A DNA stretch of 64,000 bases, taken from assembly GCF_003205615.1 (NCBI RefSeq), contig NZ_PYBV01000022.1:51722-115721 (forward strand). Direction: 5' to 3'. Both the position numbers and the translations under genes were made by a program. This stretch comes from Micromonospora arborensis (lineage in GTDB: Bacteria; Actinomycetota; Actinomycetes; Mycobacteriales; Micromonosporaceae). Under the pieces are notes generated by a model, which worked only from the letters and a program-made list of their open reading frames with translations, was not told the origin of the DNA and did no database searches. Position 1 is the stretch's first letter. Every line of letters starts with the position of its first letter. This document shows positions 7,996 through 15,746 of the stretch, piece by piece.

Positions 7996-9156
7996 ATGCG
8001 GATCGGCATCGTGTGCCCGTACTCCTTCGACGTGCCCGGCGGCGTGCAGAACCACGTGATGGACCTGGCCGAGGCGCTGATCACGCTCGGCCACGAGGTC
8101 AGCGTGCTCGCCCCGGCCGACGAGGATTCGCCGCTGCCGGCGTACGTGGTGTCCGCCGGTCGTGCGGTGCCGCTGCCGTACAACGGGTCGGTGGCCCGGA
8201 TCGCGTTCGGCCCGGTCTCGACCGCCCGGGTCCGCCGTTGGCTCACCAACGGCGACTTCGACGTGCTGCACGTGCACGAGCCGCTCACGCTGAGCCTGTC
8301 CCTGCTGGCCGTGCTGTCCGCCCGCGGTCCGGTGGTGGCCACGTTCCACACCGCGATGACCCGTTCGCGGGTGCTGGCCGCCGCGCAGGGTGTGCTCCAG
8401 ATCGTGTTGGAGCGGATCACCGCCCGGATCGCGGTCAGCGCGCTGGCCCGCAAGGTCCAGGTCGAGCACATGGACGGCGGAGCGGTGGAGATCCCCAACG
8501 GGGTGGCGGTGGCCAAGTTCGCCGACGCCGAGCCGTTGCCGGGCTGGCCGGGGGAGTGCGCGCCGGGCACCGGTGGCACCCTGGGCTTTTTGGGCCGGTT
8601 CACCGAGGCGCGCAAGGGCTTTCCGGTGCTGCGCGACGCGTTCGTGGCGATGGCCGCCACCCGGCCCGGGCTGCGGTTGCTCGTCGCCGGCCCGGGTGAC
8701 TCCGACGACCTGTACGACCAGTTCCCGGCCGAGCTGCACGAGCGGGTCACGTTCCTCGGCCTGGTCACCGAACCGGACAAGGCGCGAATGCTGCGCAGTG
8801 TGCACCTCTATGTGGCGCCGAACACCGGCGGCGAGTCGTTTGGCATGATCCTCACCGAGGCGCTGGCCGCGGGTACGACAGTGGTCGCCAGCGATCTGGA
8901 CGCGTTCCGGCGGGTGCTCGACGGTGGGCGCGCGGGTCGGCTGTTCCCCACCGGTGACCCGGTGGGGCTGCGCGACGCGGTGACCGAGCTGCTGGACGAT
9001 CCGGCCGGGCGGGCCGCGCTGAGCGCCTGCGGCGATCAGGTGGTGGCGAATTTCGACTGGCCGGTGGTTGCTCGCCGCGTTCTGGAGGTATACGCAGCGG
9101 CGATCGAGGCAACCGACGGGCGGGTCATCGACCAGGAGTGGGTGGGGCTGGGCTGA
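7996..9156 (+). CDS. pimA: Phosphatidylinositol alpha-mannosyltransferase
   Basis: GT-B fold (GT4 family) glycosyltransferase that transfers mannose from GDP-mannose to phosphatidylinositol on the cytoplasmic face, the first committed PIM step. The 386-residue protein has the N-terminal glycine-rich acceptor loop (YSFDVPGGVQNHV), the linker LGFLGRFTEARKGF and the donor-site EX7E region (GGESFGMILTEALAAG). Length and order after pgsA and patA fit PimA. The ATG at 7996 lies behind a purine-rich stretch (GGGAGGCGCTGACGC). Confidence 0.94.
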   Translation: MRIGIVCPYSFDVPGGVQNHVMDLAEALITLGHEVSVLAPADEDSPLPAYVVSAGRAVPLPYNGSVARIAFGPVSTARVRRWLTNGDFDVLHVHEPLTLSLSLLAVLSARGPVVATFHTAMTRSRVLAAAQGVLQIVLERITARIAVSALARKVQVEHMDGGAVEIPNGVAVAKFADAEPLPGWPGECAPGTGGTLGFLGRFTEARKGFPVLRDAFVAMAATRPGLRLLVAGPGDSDDLYDQFPAELHERVTFLGLVTEPDKARMLRSVHLYVAPNTGGESFGMILTEALAAGTTVVASDLDAFRRVLDGGRAGRLFPTGDPVGLRDAVTELLDDPAGRAALSACGDQVVANFDWPVVARRVLEVYAAAIEATDGRVIDQEWVGLG

Positions 9157-9239
9157 GCCGGTGTGACAGATGGTGCGGATGACGCCGGGGTGACCGGCGT
9201 GGCCGCGCCTCAGCGGAGGCGAAACGGAGCGGCACTACG

Positions 9240-9743
9240 ATGCGGCACATGTGGTGGGTGGTGGCCGCGAGCGTGGTCCTGGGGCTGGTCGCGGCGTACC
9301 TCATCTGGACGGCCGGCCGGGTGGAGCGGCTACAGGGCCGCGCGGAGCTGGCGGCCCGGGCCCTCGACGCCCACCTGCTGCGCCGGGCCGCGGCAGCCGC
9401 CGTGCTGGCCGAACGGCACTTCGGCGTCGAGCTGTACGCGGCGGCCCGGATCGCCTTGGACGCCAGCCCGGATGAGCGGGAGGCGGCGGAGAACGACCTC
9501 ACGCGGCAGTTGCGCGCCGTCCAGTTGGATCCGGGCGATCCGGACTGCGGGGCGGTCATCGCCGCCAGTCGTCGGCTCGCACTGTCGCGGCAGGTGCACA
9601 CCGATCTGGTCCGGGATGCCCGCTCGGCGCGTAGCCGGCCGCTGGTGCGGTTGCTGCGGATGGGGCGGGGCCGGGAGTGGCCGCGCTACTTCGACATCGA
9701 CGATCCGACCCTGATCGTTCCGGCGGACGTCTCCGCCACCTGA
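9240..9743 (+). CDS. Single-pass membrane protein of unknown function
   Basis: A 167-residue protein with one N-terminal membrane segment (about residues 4-23, WWVVAASVVLGLVAAYLIW) followed by an Ala/Arg/Leu-rich helical cytoplasmic part. No catalytic motif is visible. A small protein of this kind is often found between pimA and pdxS in actinomycetes, so it may belong to the PIM operon. ATG at 9240 is used; another Met lies at residue 4. Function not recognised. Confidence 0.75.
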   Translation: MRHMWWVVAASVVLGLVAAYLIWTAGRVERLQGRAELAARALDAHLLRRAAAAAVLAERHFGVELYAAARIALDASPDEREAAENDLTRQLRAVQLDPGDPDCGAVIAASRRLALSRQVHTDLVRDARSARSRPLVRLLRMGRGREWPRYFDIDDPTLIVPADVSAT

Positions 9744-9913
9744 ACCTGTCGCCGTGCGCCGGCTCCCGGGGCCGCCGACGACACCGCCGCCGGGACCGGT
9801 GAGCAGGGCCACAGTGCAGGCCACCGGGGGTCTGATTGGCTGTCGGTGTGGCGTTGACCTGCGCGTAGCATTTTCGCTGCCACCCCCAGAGCGCCTTCAA
9901 GGAGCGATGATCC

Positions 9914-10831
9914 GTGCCCGAAAACACCGACTCGAACACCGGTACCGCCCCCGTCGTCGGCACCGCCCGCGTCAAGCGTGGCATGGCCGAGATGCTCAAG
10001 GGCGGCGTGATCATGGACGTGGTCAACGCCGAGCAGGCCAAGATCGCTGAGGACGCCGGCGCGGTCGCCGTGATGGCCCTGGAACGGGTGCCCGCCGACA
10101 TCCGCGCGCAGGGCGGGGTGTCCCGGATGAGCGACCCCGACATGATCGACGGGATCATCGAGGCGGTCTCCATCCCGGTGATGGCCAAGGCCCGCATCGG
10201 CCACTTCGTGGAGGCGCAGATCCTGCAGTCGCTGGGCGTGGACTACGTCGACGAGTCCGAGGTGCTGACCCCGGCCGACTACGCGAACCACATCGACAAG
10301 TGGGCGTTCACGGTGCCCTTCGTCTGTGGCGCGACCAACCTCGGCGAGGCGCTGCGGCGGATCACCGAGGGCGCGGCCATGATCCGCTCCAAGGGTGAGG
10401 CGGGCACCGGGGACGTCTCCAACGCCACCACCCACATGCGGAAGATCCGTCAGGAGATCGCCCGGCTGACCTCGTTGCCGGCCGACGAGCTGTACGTCGC
10501 GGCCAAGGAGCTGCAGGCCCCGTACGAGCTGGTCAAGGAGGTCGCCGAGAGCGGCAAGCTGCCGGTGGTGCTGTTCACCGCCGGTGGGATCGCCACCCCG
10601 GCCGACGCGGCGATGATGATGCAGCTCGGCGCCGAGGGTGTCTTCGTCGGCTCCGGCATCTTCAAGGCGGGCAACCCGGCTCAGCGGGCCGCCGCGATCG
10701 TCAAGGCCACCACCTTCCACGACGACCCGGACGTGCTGGCGAAGGTCTCCCGTGGTCTCGGCGAGGCCATGGTCGGCATCAACGTCGACGAGATCCCGCA
10801 GCCGCACCGCCTGGCCGAGCGCGGTTGGTGA
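9914..10831 (+). CDS. pdxS: Pyridoxal 5'-phosphate synthase, lyase/synthase subunit
   Basis: Makes pyridoxal phosphate from ribose 5-phosphate, glyceraldehyde 3-phosphate and ammonia delivered by PdxT. The 305-residue TIM barrel has the conserved catalytic-Lys stretch SIPVMAKARIGH, the second Lys in IRSKGEAGTGD (also the phosphate loop) and the C-terminal GVFVGSGIFK. AAGGAGCGATG precedes the GTG at 9914. pdxT begins 10 bases after the stop, so the two subunits are expressed together. TAGCAT at 9866-9871 is a possible -10 box. Confidence 0.97.
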   Translation: MPENTDSNTGTAPVVGTARVKRGMAEMLKGGVIMDVVNAEQAKIAEDAGAVAVMALERVPADIRAQGGVSRMSDPDMIDGIIEAVSIPVMAKARIGHFVEAQILQSLGVDYVDESEVLTPADYANHIDKWAFTVPFVCGATNLGEALRRITEGAAMIRSKGEAGTGDVSNATTHMRKIRQEIARLTSLPADELYVAAKELQAPYELVKEVAESGKLPVVLFTAGGIATPADAAMMMQLGAEGVFVGSGIFKAGNPAQRAAAIVKATTFHDDPDVLAKVSRGLGEAMVGINVDEIPQPHRLAERGW

Positions 10832-10841
10832 GGTAAAGACC

Positions 10842-11447
10842 GTGGTCGTACCCGTGATTGGTGTGCTCGCGCTCCAGGGGGATGTCCGCGAGCACGTGGC
10901 GGCGTTGGCAGCGGCGGGCGCCGACGCCCGCCCGGTCCGCCGCCCGGCGGAGCTGGACGCGGTGGACGGCCTGGTCGTCCCCGGGGGCGAGTCCACCACC
11001 ATCAGCAAACTCGCCGACATCTTCGAGATGCGCGAGCCGATCGACAAGCGGATCGCCGACGGCATGCCGGTCTACGGCTCCTGCGCCGGCATGATCATGC
11101 TGGCGACCGAGGTGCTCGACGGCCGACCCGACCAGCGGGGCTTCTCCGGCATCGACATGACCGTGCGGCGCAACGCGTTCGGGCGGCAGGTCGACTCCTT
11201 CGAGGCGCCGGTGACCATCACCGGGGTGCCCGGTGAGCCGTTCCACGCGGTCTTCATCCGGGCGCCGTGGGTCGAGCGGGTCGGTGCCGGCGTCGAGGTG
11301 ATCGGGTCGGTGACCGACGGCCCGGCCGCCGACCGGATCGTGGCGGTCCGGCAGGGCAACCTGCTGGCCACCTCGTTCCACCCGGAGCTGACCGGTGACC
11401 TGCGCGTGCACGCGTACTTCGTGGACCTGGTCCGCAGCGTCTCCTGA
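10842..11447 (+). CDS. pdxT: Pyridoxal 5'-phosphate synthase, glutaminase subunit
   Basis: Class I glutamine amidotransferase that feeds ammonia to PdxS. The 201-residue protein has the GGEST substrate loop, the nucleophile Cys in YGSCAGM and the His in SFHPELTGD. The GTG at 10842 was chosen because GGTGAGG lies about 9 bases upstream and because the protein then begins VVVPVIGVLALQGD as in other PdxT proteins; a GTG four codons later is also possible. Confidence 0.95.
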   Translation: MVVPVIGVLALQGDVREHVAALAAAGADARPVRRPAELDAVDGLVVPGGESTTISKLADIFEMREPIDKRIADGMPVYGSCAGMIMLATEVLDGRPDQRGFSGIDMTVRRNAFGRQVDSFEAPVTITGVPGEPFHAVFIRAPWVERVGAGVEVIGSVTDGPAADRIVAVRQGNLLATSFHPELTGDLRVHAYFVDLVRSVS

Positions 11448-11809
11448 CGGCGTCGGCGCTCCGCCGGCGACCGCGCGTAGCTGCCCCGGATGCCGGAGCT
11501 GTCCACGATGCTCGCCGAGGTCGTGACCTGGTCCCGGGCGTTGCGTCCGGTGGACCGGGCGCTGCTGGGAACGTAGCCGGTCCGGGGGATTTCGTCCCGT
11601 CTGCCCTGCTCCGGGCGGGCGGGACGCAGTCGCCACGCGCGGTGCATGACAGCGACCCGGGGGACGTCGGTAGGATTGCGGAGATTCGGCAGGGCCATCT
11701 GCCCGCCACGGCTTCCACCAGAGCTGACCGGCACCTCCGCGTGCGCCGGCGGGAGCGGGGCGTGCGCGGTGCGGTCGATGCAGACGGCGGGTAGCAACGG
11801 AGGTAGAAG
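11448..11809. other. Intergenic region upstream of yebC
   Basis: 362 bases without a convincing gene. The sequence around 11478-11512 (AGCTGCCCCGGATGCCGGAG) loosely resembles the arm of the palindrome at 3782 but is degenerate. A 28-codon frame at 11489-11575 has no ribosome binding site and looks fortuitous or decayed. A likely promoter sits at 11647-11676. Confidence 0.5.
11647..11676 (+). promoter_or_regulatory. Likely yebC promoter
   Basis: TGACAG (11647-11652) and TAGGAT (11671-11676) are 18 bases apart. Transcription from here would give a leader of about 125 bases before the yebC ATG. Confidence 0.4.
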
Positions 11810-12562
11810 ATGTCCGGCCACTCAAAGTGGGCGACGACCAAGCACAAGAAGGCCGTCATCGACGCCAAGCGCGGCAAGATGTTCGCCAAGCTGATCAAGA
11901 ACGTCGAGGTGGCCGCACGAACCGGCGGCGGTGACCCCTCCGGCAACCCGACGCTCTTCGACGCCATCCAGAAGGCGAAGAAGAGCTCGGTGCCGAACGA
12001 CAACATCGACCGTGCCGTCAAGCGCGGCTCCGGCCTGGAGGCCGGCGGCGCCGACTGGCAGACGATCATGTATGAGGGGTACGGCCCGAACGGCGTGGCC
12101 ATGCTCATCGAGTGCCTCACCGACAACCGCAACCGGGCGGCGACCGAGGTGCGCACCGCGCTGACCCGCAACGGCGGCTCGCTCGCCGACGCCGGCTCGG
12201 TGTCGTACCTGTTCTCCCGCAAGGGCGTGGTGATCGTGCCCAAGGAGGGCACCAGCGAGGACGACGTGATGCTGGCTGTCCTCGAGGCCGGCGCCGAGGA
12301 GGTCAACGACCTCGGTGAGGCGTACGAGGTGGTCTCCGAGCCGACCGACCTGATCGCGGTGCGGACCGCGCTGCAGGACGCCGGCATCGAGTACGAGTCG
12401 GCCGAGTCCTCCCTCATCCCCAGCATGAACGTCCCGCTGGACGAAGAGGGCGCGCGCAAGATCTTCAAGCTGATCGACGTCCTGGAAGACTGCGACGACG
12501 TGCAGAACGTCTACGCCAACTTCGACATCTCCGACGATGTGATGGCGGCAGTGGACGCCTGA
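11810..12562 (+). CDS. yebC: YebC/PmpR family protein (TACO1 type)
   Basis: A 250-residue cytoplasmic protein of the YebC/PmpR family, described as a transcriptional regulator and, more recently, as a ribosome-associated translation factor. It begins with the invariant SGHSKWATTKHKKAVIDAKR and contains the family core YEGYGPNGVAMLIECLTDNRNR. A strong ribosome binding site (GGAGGTAGAAG) precedes the ATG. It follows pdxT, as in other actinobacteria, but the ruvC gene usually found next is absent here. Confidence 0.95.
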   Translation: MSGHSKWATTKHKKAVIDAKRGKMFAKLIKNVEVAARTGGGDPSGNPTLFDAIQKAKKSSVPNDNIDRAVKRGSGLEAGGADWQTIMYEGYGPNGVAMLIECLTDNRNRAATEVRTALTRNGGSLADAGSVSYLFSRKGVVIVPKEGTSEDDVMLAVLEAGAEEVNDLGEAYEVVSEPTDLIAVRTALQDAGIEYESAESSLIPSMNVPLDEEGARKIFKLIDVLEDCDDVQNVYANFDISDDVMAAVDA

Positions 12563-12602
12563 GAGCCTGCCGCTCGCTCGGCAATACCGGCACGTGTGAT
12601 GT

Positions 12603-12668
12603 GCGGAGCCTCCGACGATCGAAACCTCGGCCCGACAGGGCAGGGCGGACGATCGGCGGAGGCTCCGC
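12603..12668 (+). terminator. Long-stem hairpin after yebC
   Basis: 19-base arms at 12603-12621 and 12650-12668 (GCGGAGCCTCCGACGATCG and its complement, one mismatch) enclose a 28-base loop, about 40 bases after the yebC stop. The stem would be very stable. There is no T-tract. Confidence 0.55.
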
Positions 12669-12817
12669 GCTACTTTCGGGAACTGCTGTCTGCCGGCGTC
12701 CTGCGGCGACATCCCCGGCGTTGCGCGGATCTTGGGCGCACCTGAGGGGCGTGCAGCGGCTCGGGATACCCTGCCTGCGGTGCTTCGAAGCGCGTGATCG
12801 AAGGAGTCGATGCGGGG

Positions 12818-13771
12818 ATGACGGTAGGGCGAACGATGCCGACGCAGGACGACGTTCTCGGGTACTTCGACACGCTGTCGAACTGGGGCCGGTGGGGCGA
12901 CGACGACGAGCTCGGCACCCTGAACCACATCACCGACGACGTCCGGCTGGCGGCGGCGCGGGCCGTGCGGCACGGCAGGAGCGTGTCCTGCGCGTGGGAG
13001 GTCGCCGCACCGCGGGACATGGAGCGGTCGACGACGGCGTGCCCGTGCACCGCCGACATGCCGGGTGCCGAGAACATGCCGGCAGCCTTCCACGCCGACC
13101 GGCGCTGGGGCTTCTCGTCCGAGCAGCTCGGTATCGCGTTCCACGGCAACACCCTCACCCACATCGACTCGCCGTGCCACATCTTCTGGGACGGCCTGAT
13201 GTACAACGGGCGGTCGCACTCGTTGGTCGACGCCGCGACGGGATCGGCGTGGGCGGCTGTCACGGCGGCGGCGAACGGGATCATCACCCGTGGTGTCCTG
13301 CTGGACGTGGCGAGGGTCCGGGATGTGCCGTGGCTGCAACCGGGGCAGGGTGTGTTTCCCGAGGATCTCGAGGAGGCCGAGCGTCGCCAGGGCGTACAGG
13401 TGCGACCCGGCGATGCCGTACTCCTGCGGACCGGGTACGGCCGTTTCCGGCACGAGGCCGGCGAGGCCAGCGGTTTCACGCAGGCCGGCTGGCACGCGTC
13501 CTGCCTGCCGTGGCTGCACGAACGTGGCGTCGCCCTGATCGGCGCTGACACCCCCCAGGACGTTCAGCCGTCGGGGTACGACGACGTGTTGATGCCCGTG
13601 CACGCCGTGAGTCTCGTGGCGATGGGTCTGTGGATGCTCGACAACTGCGACCTGGAGGCGTGCGCGACAACGGCTGCCGACCTCGGCCAGTGGGACTTCC
13701 ACCTGGCGGTCGCGCCGGTCCGCTTCGCCGGCACGTCCGGCAGCCCGGTCAACCCGATCGCCACATTCTGA
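12818..13771 (+). CDS. Cyclase-family (kynurenine formamidase-like) metal-dependent hydrolase
   Basis: Member of the cyclase/KynB superfamily (PF04199 type), which hydrolyses amides or lactones with a divalent metal. The 317-residue protein contains the metal-binding signature as HGNTLTHIDSPCHIF and a later Asp/His site (IGADTPQDVQPSGYDDVLMP, then VHAVSL). The ATG at 12818 was preferred because AAGGAG lies 11 bases upstream; a GTG at 12794 and an ATG at 12836 are in frame. The DUF402 gene follows after 26 bases. Substrate unknown. Confidence 0.85.
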   Translation: MTVGRTMPTQDDVLGYFDTLSNWGRWGDDDELGTLNHITDDVRLAAARAVRHGRSVSCAWEVAAPRDMERSTTACPCTADMPGAENMPAAFHADRRWGFSSEQLGIAFHGNTLTHIDSPCHIFWDGLMYNGRSHSLVDAATGSAWAAVTAAANGIITRGVLLDVARVRDVPWLQPGQGVFPEDLEEAERRQGVQVRPGDAVLLRTGYGRFRHEAGEASGFTQAGWHASCLPWLHERGVALIGADTPQDVQPSGYDDVLMPVHAVSLVAMGLWMLDNCDLEACATTAADLGQWDFHLAVAPVRFAGTSGSPVNPIATF

Positions 13772-13797
13772 CCGTGGTCCACGAGGAGGTGCGATCC

Positions 13798-14421
13798 GTG
13801 GGACAACCACACCGGTTCTCCCCGGGTGACGTGGTCGTCCGGCGTGAGGTTCTGCGTGGCGAGGTGTGGTTCGGCTGCCCGACGATCTGCGTCGAGGACT
13901 CGCCCGACCTGCTCGCCCTCTACCTCCCGTCCGGAGCCGAGTTCGGTTTCCCGGAGACCGGCGCCTTTCCGTGTGGACGGCACCCGTGGGAGACCGCCGG
14001 GCACCGCTCCTGGTCGGGCCACGGCAAGCTGATGCTGCAACGTCCCGGCGAGGCCCACTCGGTCGACGTGTTCTGGACCGGCCCGGGTCGCGACTTCGTC
14101 GGGTGGTACTTCAACCTCCAGGACCCGGTGCGGCGTACGCCGATCGGGGTGGACACCCTGGACCACGAGCTGGACCTGTGGTGGGCGGCGGACGCCGACC
14201 GGTACGTCTGGAAGGACGTGGAGATGTTCGCCCAGCGCCTCGTCGAGGGGCGCTACCCGGGTATGGGGGACGCGATCCAGGCCGAGGGTGACCGGGTCGC
14301 CGCGCTGCTCGACGCGGGCGAGCGCTGGTGGGACCCGGCGTGGGCGACGTGGCAGCCCGACCCGACCTGGTCGGTACCCCCGCTGCCGGCCGGCTGGGAG
14401 CAGGTGCCGCCGGCCCGCTGA
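13798..14421 (+). CDS. DUF402 protein, possible nucleotide phosphohydrolase
   Basis: A 207-residue DUF402 (FomD/SAV1646-like) protein; characterised relatives hydrolyse nucleotides or cytidylyl esters with metal ions. The diagnostic C-terminal part is present: GRDFVGWYFNLQDPVRRTP, the acidic DTLDHELDLWW and WKDVEMFAQRLVEGRY. The GTG at 13798 is preferred because GAGGAGGT lies 7 bases upstream. It starts 26 bases after the cyclase stop, so the two are probably co-transcribed and may act on related substrates (inference). Confidence 0.82.
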   Translation: MGQPHRFSPGDVVVRREVLRGEVWFGCPTICVEDSPDLLALYLPSGAEFGFPETGAFPCGRHPWETAGHRSWSGHGKLMLQRPGEAHSVDVFWTGPGRDFVGWYFNLQDPVRRTPIGVDTLDHELDLWWAADADRYVWKDVEMFAQRLVEGRYPGMGDAIQAEGDRVAALLDAGERWWDPAWATWQPDPTWSVPPLPAGWEQVPPAR

Positions 14422-14434
14422 CCCGCGCGGGCGG

Positions 14435-15493
14435 TCACTCCGGGGGCAGCGCGTCGACCAGGAACACCTGGTCCGCGCTGGTGGTGCACGGCTCGACCAG
14501 CGCTTCGGCCGACTCTTCGGTGTCGTCGTCGTGGAGACCGACGCACAGGTCGGTGCGGGCCGGCCGGATGCGGAAGGCGCTCGGCGCCGACCCGGTCGGC
14601 TCGAAGCGGAACAGCTGAGTCCACCTGTCCTCCCGGCAGTCCTCCCAGGGTTCGAGCAGCTTGCGGCCGGGGTCGACGTCGATCACGGTGAGGCAGCCCG
14701 GACCGTGTACCGGATGGTTCCACTTGATGAAGTACAGGCCATCGGTCACCGGTTCCAGGTAGGTGTCCGGTGGGGTGGCACCCGCGCAGGGGCGCTGGAC
14801 CGCTATCTCCGTTGGGTACTGGCCGGTGCGGTCCCGCCCGTCGGTGAGGCAGAGTTGCGGGTTGCGGGCGGGGCGGATCTGGCTGCGGCCGGCACTCGGC
14901 GCGGTCGACGGGCTGGCGCTGACGTCCGGCGTGGCGGAGGGGCCGACGCTCGCCGAACTGGTCCGTTCGGCGAGTGGGCTCGGCGTTCGCGGCTCGTCGT
15001 CGGGGCGCTGAACCCAGATCACACCGAGCGCGGCCAGCAGGGCGCCGACGGCGAGCAGCGCCAGCGGCGCGGGTCGCGTGAACCACCGCGGTCGCGGCAC
15101 GGTCGAGGGCGCCGCCACCGGGGCGACGCTCGGCGCGGTGCCGTCGGCCGGCGGGTGATCCGAGGTGGCGCCGTCGGCCGGCTGGTGGTCGGGTGTGGGC
15201 GACGTCTGCGCGTACGCGCCCGCCGCGAGGCGGTGCCGCGCCCGCAGCCACGCCTCGACCTGATCCTCGGCGCCGCAGGCCCGGACGAACGCGGCCACCA
15301 CCTCCGGTCGCGGCAGGGTGGACCGACGCAGGATGTCGGCGGCGGTGCTGCGGGCCAGCACGTCACCGGCCGCGGCGGCGCGTTGCTCCAACTGGCGGTA
15401 GGTGAGCCGGGACCGGTCCTTGAGTCGGCGCAACATCTCGACGAACTCCGCCGGGTCGGCCGCGTCGTCCGGCCGTGGCTCACCCATGGTCAT
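14435..15493 (-). CDS. Membrane-spanning HTH protein with an outer beta-trefoil-like domain
   Basis: A 352-residue protein with three parts. Residues 16-88 form an XRE-like helix-turn-helix module (LTYRQLEQRAAAAG, then STAADILRRSTLP). Residues 142-161 are a membrane helix after a Pro/Ala-rich linker. Residues 205-352 are an outer domain with repeated Cys and aromatic blocks (CLTDG, PCAG, GPGCLTVIDVD, CREDRWTQLFRFEPTG, LCVGLH, EPCTT) resembling a ricin-type beta-trefoil. The HTH part is a paralogue of the divergent neighbour at 15747. A membrane-bound one-component sensor-regulator is an inference. Start ATG 15493; an ATG two codons later is possible. Confidence 0.75.
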   Translation of the reverse strand: MTMGEPRPDDAADPAEFVEMLRRLKDRSRLTYRQLEQRAAAAGDVLARSTAADILRRSTLPRPEVVAAFVRACGAEDQVEAWLRARHRLAAGAYAQTSPTPDHQPADGATSDHPPADGTAPSVAPVAAPSTVPRPRWFTRPAPLALLAVGALLAALGVIWVQRPDDEPRTPSPLAERTSSASVGPSATPDVSASPSTAPSAGRSQIRPARNPQLCLTDGRDRTGQYPTEIAVQRPCAGATPPDTYLEPVTDGLYFIKWNHPVHGPGCLTVIDVDPGRKLLEPWEDCREDRWTQLFRFEPTGSAPSAFRIRPARTDLCVGLHDDDTEESAEALVEPCTTSADQVFLVDALPPE

Positions 15494-15545
15494 CGCCCGA
15501 TTGTCCAGACCTCGCGGGGCCGGGGGCAAGCCGGGGTCCGGCGAC

Positions 15546-15598
15546 TGTCCGAGGTGGTCGGACAAAACCCGGACACGCCTTCCTGACCTGCGCGGACA
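15546..15598. promoter_or_regulatory. CGGACA operator cluster between divergent HTH genes
   Basis: A 19-bp inverted repeat TGTCCGAGGTGGTCGGACA (15546-15564; 7-bp arms, 5-base spacer) is followed by CGGACA at 15570-15575 and 15593-15598. Together with CGGACA at 15559 the spacings are 11 and 23 bases, about one and two helical turns. It lies in the 253-base divergent promoter region of two HTH genes and is the natural candidate for their binding site. Confidence 0.6.
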
Positions 15599-15620
15599 GC
15601 CCACCGCGGTGACCAGGGCG

Positions 15621-15649
15621 TTGTCCCCGCCCGCCGGCTTATCTAGCGT
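15621..15649 (+). promoter_or_regulatory. Promoter of the HTH/peptidoglycan-binding gene
   Basis: TTGTCC (15621-15626) and TAGCGT (15644-15649) are 17 bases apart, directly downstream of the CGGACA cluster. This gives a leader of about 90 bases. A 31-codon frame (ATG 15659 to TGA 15754) begins near the predicted start and overlaps the main ATG. Confidence 0.5.
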
Positions 15650-15746
15650 CGTTACTCGATGGCCGCGCCGCTGCTCGGCGTACGGCCGGCGGGCACCGAC
15701 CGGCACCGGTCCGGGCCCGACGACATCGACGACACGGGGAGATTCG

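Noticed and set aside
9085..9096. GGAGGTATACGC inside pimA considered as a third 52-bp palindrome copy
   Set aside because: It shares only the GAGGTATA core, has no pairing arm, and is coding.
11489..11575. 28-codon frame upstream of yebC
   Set aside because: It has no ribosome binding site or homology that can be recognised, and is too short to support alone.
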